A stretch of 8,129 nucleotides of DNA from Sphingomonadaceae bacterium (GTDB lineage: Bacteria; Pseudomonadota; Alphaproteobacteria; Sphingomonadales; Sphingomonadaceae), in assembly GCA_019454625.1 (NCBI GenBank), contig JACFNY010000078.1:1-8129 (forward strand). Direction: 5' to 3'. Below the pieces are notes generated by a model, which did no database searches, had not been told where the DNA came from, and worked only from the letters and a program-made list of their open reading frames with translations. Numbering within the stretch: position 1 is the stretch's first letter; every line of letters begins with the position of its first letter. Both the position numbers and the translations under genes were made by a program. Of this stretch, positions 6,118 through 8,129 are shown piece after piece.

Positions 6118-6672
6118 ATGGCGACGGTACACAGCAGCTATTCAAGAACGGCGATCGCGCTTCACTGGCTGATCGCCGTTCTCGTTCTCGGCAACATCGC
6201 CGGCGCCATGTACGCCGAAGGGCTCGAAGGTCCCGAGCGCGGCGCGGTCATGGGCATCCACAAGTCGGTGGGGATCACCGTCCTCGTGCTCACGCTGTGG
6301 CGGCTCGTGCTGCGGCTGAAGGACGGCTTCCTCGTCCTGCCCGCGCACATGAAGGGGTGGGAGGTGTTTCTCGCCCGCCTCACGCACGTCGGCTTCTACG
6401 TCCTGCTGCTCGCGCTGCCGCTCAGCGGCTGGGCGTTCGCGGCAAGCCCCGAACGGCCGCTGGTGTGGTTCGGCCTTTTCGAGCTTCCCCATTCGCCGCT
6501 GGACAAGGCCGGCCGCGGCGTCTTCCACGCTGTGCATGGCCCCGCCGCGTTGCTGGCGATCGTGCTCGTCGTTCTGCATGTCGCAGGCGCCTTGAAGCAT
6601 CATTTCCTCGATCGCGATGATGTTCTGGCGAGAATGTTGCCTTTTTTGCGAAAAAATCGGGCAGACGCTTGA
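6118..6672 (+). CDS. Cytochrome b561 (di-heme membrane protein)
   Basis: This is a four-helix inner-membrane cytochrome b of the CybB/YceJ type, expected to bind two b hemes and pass electrons to or from the quinone pool. The 184-residue length is typical. Hydrophobic segments lie at about 12-31, 46-65, 88-108 and 140-157. Candidate heme ligands are His16 (ALHWLI), His48 (MGIHKSVG), His137 or His140 (VFHAVHGPAAL) and His154 (VVLHVAG), placed near the helix ends as in the family. The arrangement GIHKSVG, then LTLWRLVLR, is a strong family signature. The C-terminus is a basic cytoplasmic tail (FLRKNRADA). No partner gene such as a YceI-like protein or an oxidoreductase subunit is adjacent. Superoxide:ubiquinone oxidoreductase activity is known for E. 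coli CybB, but it cannot be inferred here from sequence alone. Confidence 0.93.
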   Translation: MATVHSSYSRTAIALHWLIAVLVLGNIAGAMYAEGLEGPERGAVMGIHKSVGITVLVLTLWRLVLRLKDGFLVLPAHMKGWEVFLARLTHVGFYVLLLALPLSGWAFAASPERPLVWFGLFELPHSPLDKAGRGVFHAVHGPAALLAIVLVVLHVAGALKHHFLDRDDVLARMLPFLRKNRADA

Positions 6673-6789
6673 AAACTTAACAATTCAGGCCCATCTTGCA
6701 TTCGGGCGGCGCTGCGTTCCCCCCCTTTTGCGCGGCACGCCTGCGTAGCATCGTCTGACGAGGACGATGCCACGTCCTCCCTGAACCCT
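6673..6789 (+). other. Structured non-coding stretch: 3' UTR or small RNA candidate with alternative hairpins
   Basis: No credible gene lies here. Two overlapping perfect hairpins are possible on the plus strand: GCATCGTC-tgacgag-GACGATGC (6748-6770, 8 bp) and GAGGACG-atgcca-CGTCCTC (6760-6779, 7 bp). They share 6760-6770 and cannot form together. A strong intrinsic terminator follows 11 nt later. A run of seven C and four T lies upstream (6719-6729). A possible -35 TTGAAA (6669-6674) has only a poor -10 match (CATCTT, 6692-6697). The stretch is either the long 3' UTR of the cytochrome mRNA or a small RNA of roughly 100-140 nt. The structures are seen; the function is unknown. Confidence 0.4.
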
Positions 6790-6828
6790 GGTCACTTCGG
6801 CGATTCGTCGGAGTGACCTTTTTTCTTT
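6790..6828 (+). terminator. Rho-independent terminator
   Basis: GGTCACTTCGGCG (6790-6802) pairs with CGTCGGAGTGACC (6806-6818) in a 13-bp stem with two G-U pairs and a 3-nt ATT loop, followed by TTTTTTCTTT (6819-6828). This is a textbook intrinsic terminator for the plus strand. It ends whatever transcript comes from the cytochrome side, 118 nt after that gene's stop. On the minus strand no T-run follows the stem, so it is unlikely to terminate the converging amidohydrolase gene efficiently. Confidence 0.9.
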
Positions 6829-6833
6829 CAGGC

Positions 6834-7724
6834 TTATTCCGCCGCGATTGCCTGCGGTCTTCCGAACATTTGCGGCAGCCAGTCGAGCAGCTCGTCCACC
6901 AGGTTTTTCAGTGTTTCCGCGACGGCGCCGAAGCCGGCGTGCCGTTCCAGCGTGTCCGGGTCCATGTAGAGCGTGCGGTCGATCTCGATCTGGATCGCGA
7001 ATCGGCCGCGCGCCGGGGCGGCGTGGAAACGGGTCGTGTACCCGCCCGCATAGGGCGTGTTGCGCGCGACGCGCAGGCCCGCGCGCCGGAAATGCGCTTC
7101 CACCCGGCGCACCACCGATTCGGGGGCGGAGGTGCCGCCCGCGTCCCCGATCACGATCTCCGGCCGCTGCCGCGCCGGCAGCGAGAGCGGCGGCATCGAG
7201 TGGCCGTCGATCAGCAGCGCATAGCCGTGGCAGGCGGCGGCATCGTCGATCAGCGCCGCGAGCCGCCGGTGATACGGCGCGTGCACGGCGGCGATTCGCT
7301 GCAATGCCGCCGCGCTGCTGATCCGGCTCCTGTAGATGTGCAGCCCCGGCCCCGTCAGCCGCGGCAGCACGCCGAGGCCGGAGCGGACGCGCTCGGTGGT
7401 CTTCACCGGTCCGGCGGCGGCCGGGTCGCTCAGCAGGGTGAGGTCGATCTCCTGCGGGTCGCGGTTGAGGTCGACATAGGTGCGCGCCCAGCGCGCCGTG
7501 ATCAGCGGCGCGCCCGATTCGGTCGCGGGCGCCAGCAATTCATCGACATAGGCGTCCTCGGCGCGCCGCAGCCCGCCGACGTCGAGTGCGGCGGCCGACA
7601 GGAACCCGGGCGGCCACGCGCGGCCGCTGTGCGGCGAGGCGAGCACCAGCGGCACGGGCGCGCCGCGCGGACCCGAAACGAAGTGCCCGGGCGTCAGCGC
7701 GGAGACGGACGGCTCGGCGCTCAA
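6834..7724 (-). CDS. N-formylglutamate amidohydrolase family protein
   Basis: Members of this zinc-dependent family hydrolyse N-formyl-L-glutamate to formate and glutamate, the last step of one histidine degradation route. The 296-residue protein shows the family motifs: ASPHSGR (29-35), ARTYVDLNRDP (80-90), LLIDGHSMPP (170-179), GGYTTRFH (227-234) and QIEIDRTLYMD (245-255). The acidic and histidine residues in them probably bind the metal and substrate. The start appears to be TTG at 7724, placed 8-9 nt after a strong Shine-Dalgarno, AGGGGA, on the minus strand; no ATG or GTG gives a better N-terminus. No hut genes are in view, so this may be one of the stand-alone family members whose real substrate is uncertain. 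It diverges from cpdR. The family call is firm; the specific reaction is not, so no symbol is given. Confidence 0.9.
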   Translation of the reverse strand: MSAEPSVSALTPGHFVSGPRGAPVPLVLASPHSGRAWPPGFLSAAALDVGGLRRAEDAYVDELLAPATESGAPLITARWARTYVDLNRDPQEIDLTLLSDPAAAGPVKTTERVRSGLGVLPRLTGPGLHIYRSRISSAAALQRIAAVHAPYHRRLAALIDDAAACHGYALLIDGHSMPPLSLPARQRPEIVIGDAGGTSAPESVVRRVEAHFRRAGLRVARNTPYAGGYTTRFHAAPARGRFAIQIEIDRTLYMDPDTLERHAGFGAVAETLKNLVDELLDWLPQMFGRPQAIAAE

Positions 7725-7868
7725 CGACGATGATCCCCTGCGTGCGGCATCGGCGCCAGCCTAGCCGCGGCGGAACGAAAGCAAAAGAGGGCCGGGGCGG
7801 GTTTCGGGCTGGCAAGCCCACGACAGGAAATGTTAAGTCCTCCCCCGTAAGAAGCGGCGGACACGACC
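7725..7868. promoter_or_regulatory. Divergent promoter region between the amidohydrolase gene and cpdR
   Basis: This 144-nt gap should hold both promoters. On the minus strand TTGCTT (7784-7779) and TAGGCT (7763-7758) are a weak promoter pair with a short 15-nt spacer. On the plus strand TGTTAA (7831-7836) could be the -10 of cpdR, with TGGCAA (7810-7815) as a poor -35. An inverted repeat, GGGCT-ggca-AGCCC (7806-7819), sits beside it and might be an operator or leader hairpin. A single TTAA occurs, but no full CtrA site (TTAA-N7-TTAA) is seen. Confidence 0.35.
7733..7739 (-). promoter_or_regulatory. Ribosome binding site deciding a TTG start
   Basis: On the minus strand AGGGGA precedes the TTG at 7724 by about 9 nt. 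It is the only good Shine-Dalgarno near the 5' end of the amidohydrolase gene, which is why the rare TTG start is preferred. Confidence 0.55.
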
Positions 7869-8129
7869 ATGACGACACAACCCGAAGGCCGCATCACGGG
7901 CCGCATCCTGCTCGCGGAAGACGACGACTCGATGCGTCTTTTCCTGGAACGCGCGATTTCCCGCGCGGGCTACGACGTGGTGGCGGTTGATCGCGGCACG
8001 GCGGCGCTGCCGCATATCGCGACGGGCGGTTTCGGGCTGCTGCTCACCGACATCGTCATGCCGGAAATGGACGGTATCGAGCTCGCCCAGCGCGCCGCGC
8101 AGCTCGCGCCGTCGATGCGCGTCATGTTC
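7869..8129 (+). CDS. cpdR: Cell-cycle response regulator CpdR, N-terminal part (cut by the right edge)
   Basis: CpdR is a single-domain response regulator. In Caulobacter, when unphosphorylated, it brings ClpXP and some of its substrates to the cell pole for timed proteolysis; the CckA-ChpT relay phosphorylates it. The 87 visible codons give the start of a receiver domain: GRILLAEDDDSMR (11-23) with the acidic pocket Glu17-Asp18-Asp19, and LLLTDIVMPEMDGIELAQRA (57-76) with the phospho-acceptor Asp61. The wording LLAEDDDSMRLFLERAI and LLTDIVMPEMDGIELA is strongly CpdR-like. About ten residues (MTTQPEGRIT) precede the usual start of the protein, so a small N-terminal extension or a mis-set start is possible; no in-frame alternative start lies between. 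The ribosome site is weak (GCGGCGGA). The rest of the gene is outside the window, so the absence of an output domain cannot be verified. Confidence 0.85.
   Translation, partial: MTTQPEGRITGRILLAEDDDSMRLFLERAISRAGYDVVAVDRGTAALPHIATGGFGLLLTDIVMPEMDGIELAQRAAQLAPSMRVMF

Noticed and set aside
6673..6833. Riboswitch controlling a downstream gene
   Set aside because: The next plus-strand gene starts more than 1 kb further right, beyond a gene on the other strand, so the terminator has no downstream target to regulate.
7830..7850. Tiny leader peptide MLSPPP before cpdR, preceded by AGGA
   Set aside because: Six codons with proline repeats could suggest attenuation, but there is no following terminator hairpin and no reason for proline control of cpdR. 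Most likely chance.
1..8129. Mobile elements, CRISPR arrays, tRNA or rRNA genes, toxin-antitoxin or defence systems
   Set aside because: No transposase, spaced direct repeats, tRNA cloverleaf, or defence-type gene was seen on either strand. The base composition and gene content look like uniform core chromosome.

Overview
This window comes from a GC-rich alphaproteobacterium, most likely a member of Sphingomonadales. The evidence is the acpP-fabF-mltG block, a CpdR-type response regulator (an alphaproteobacterial cell-cycle regulator), a soluble SapC-family protein of the kind common in sphingomonads, strong GC bias at third codon positions, and short AT-rich regulatory islands. It looks like ordinary core chromosome. 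I see no insertion sequence, phage gene, CRISPR array, tRNA, rRNA or disrupted gene.

Layout from left to right. (1) 1-2453, plus strand: the 3' end of acpP (acyl carrier protein), a strong terminator-like hairpin, fabF (3-oxoacyl-ACP synthase II) and mltG (endolytic murein transglycosylase), with only 4 nt between fabF and mltG. (2) 2448-5165, minus strand, read right to left: an M17 leucyl aminopeptidase (465 aa), a short MarR-type regulator, and an NlpC/P60 endopeptidase whose start lies inside the regulator gene. The endopeptidase and mltG converge so tightly that their stop codons abut in the hexamer CTATAG. (3) 5271-6672, plus strand: a SapC-family protein and a cytochrome b561. (4) 6673-6833: a structured non-coding stretch with two mutually exclusive hairpins and a clear intrinsic terminator. 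(5) 6834-7724, minus strand: an N-formylglutamate amidohydrolase family protein with a probable TTG start. (6) From 7869, plus strand: cpdR, cut by the right edge.

Functionally, the left block combines fatty acid elongation with cell wall glycan-strand release. The minus-strand aminopeptidase-MarR-NlpC/P60 set looks like a cytoplasmic module for breaking down peptides, possibly muropeptides. A perfect inverted repeat (TTAAC-GAGA-GTTAA) upstream of the regulator is a good candidate operator. The remaining genes are an unrelated membrane cytochrome, an orphan SapC protein, and an amidohydrolase/cpdR divergent pair.

Nothing amounts to a clearly new system. The observations most worth checking are the RNA structures at 6748-6828, the regulator's candidate operator and its peptidase partners, and the acpP-fabF intergenic hairpin.
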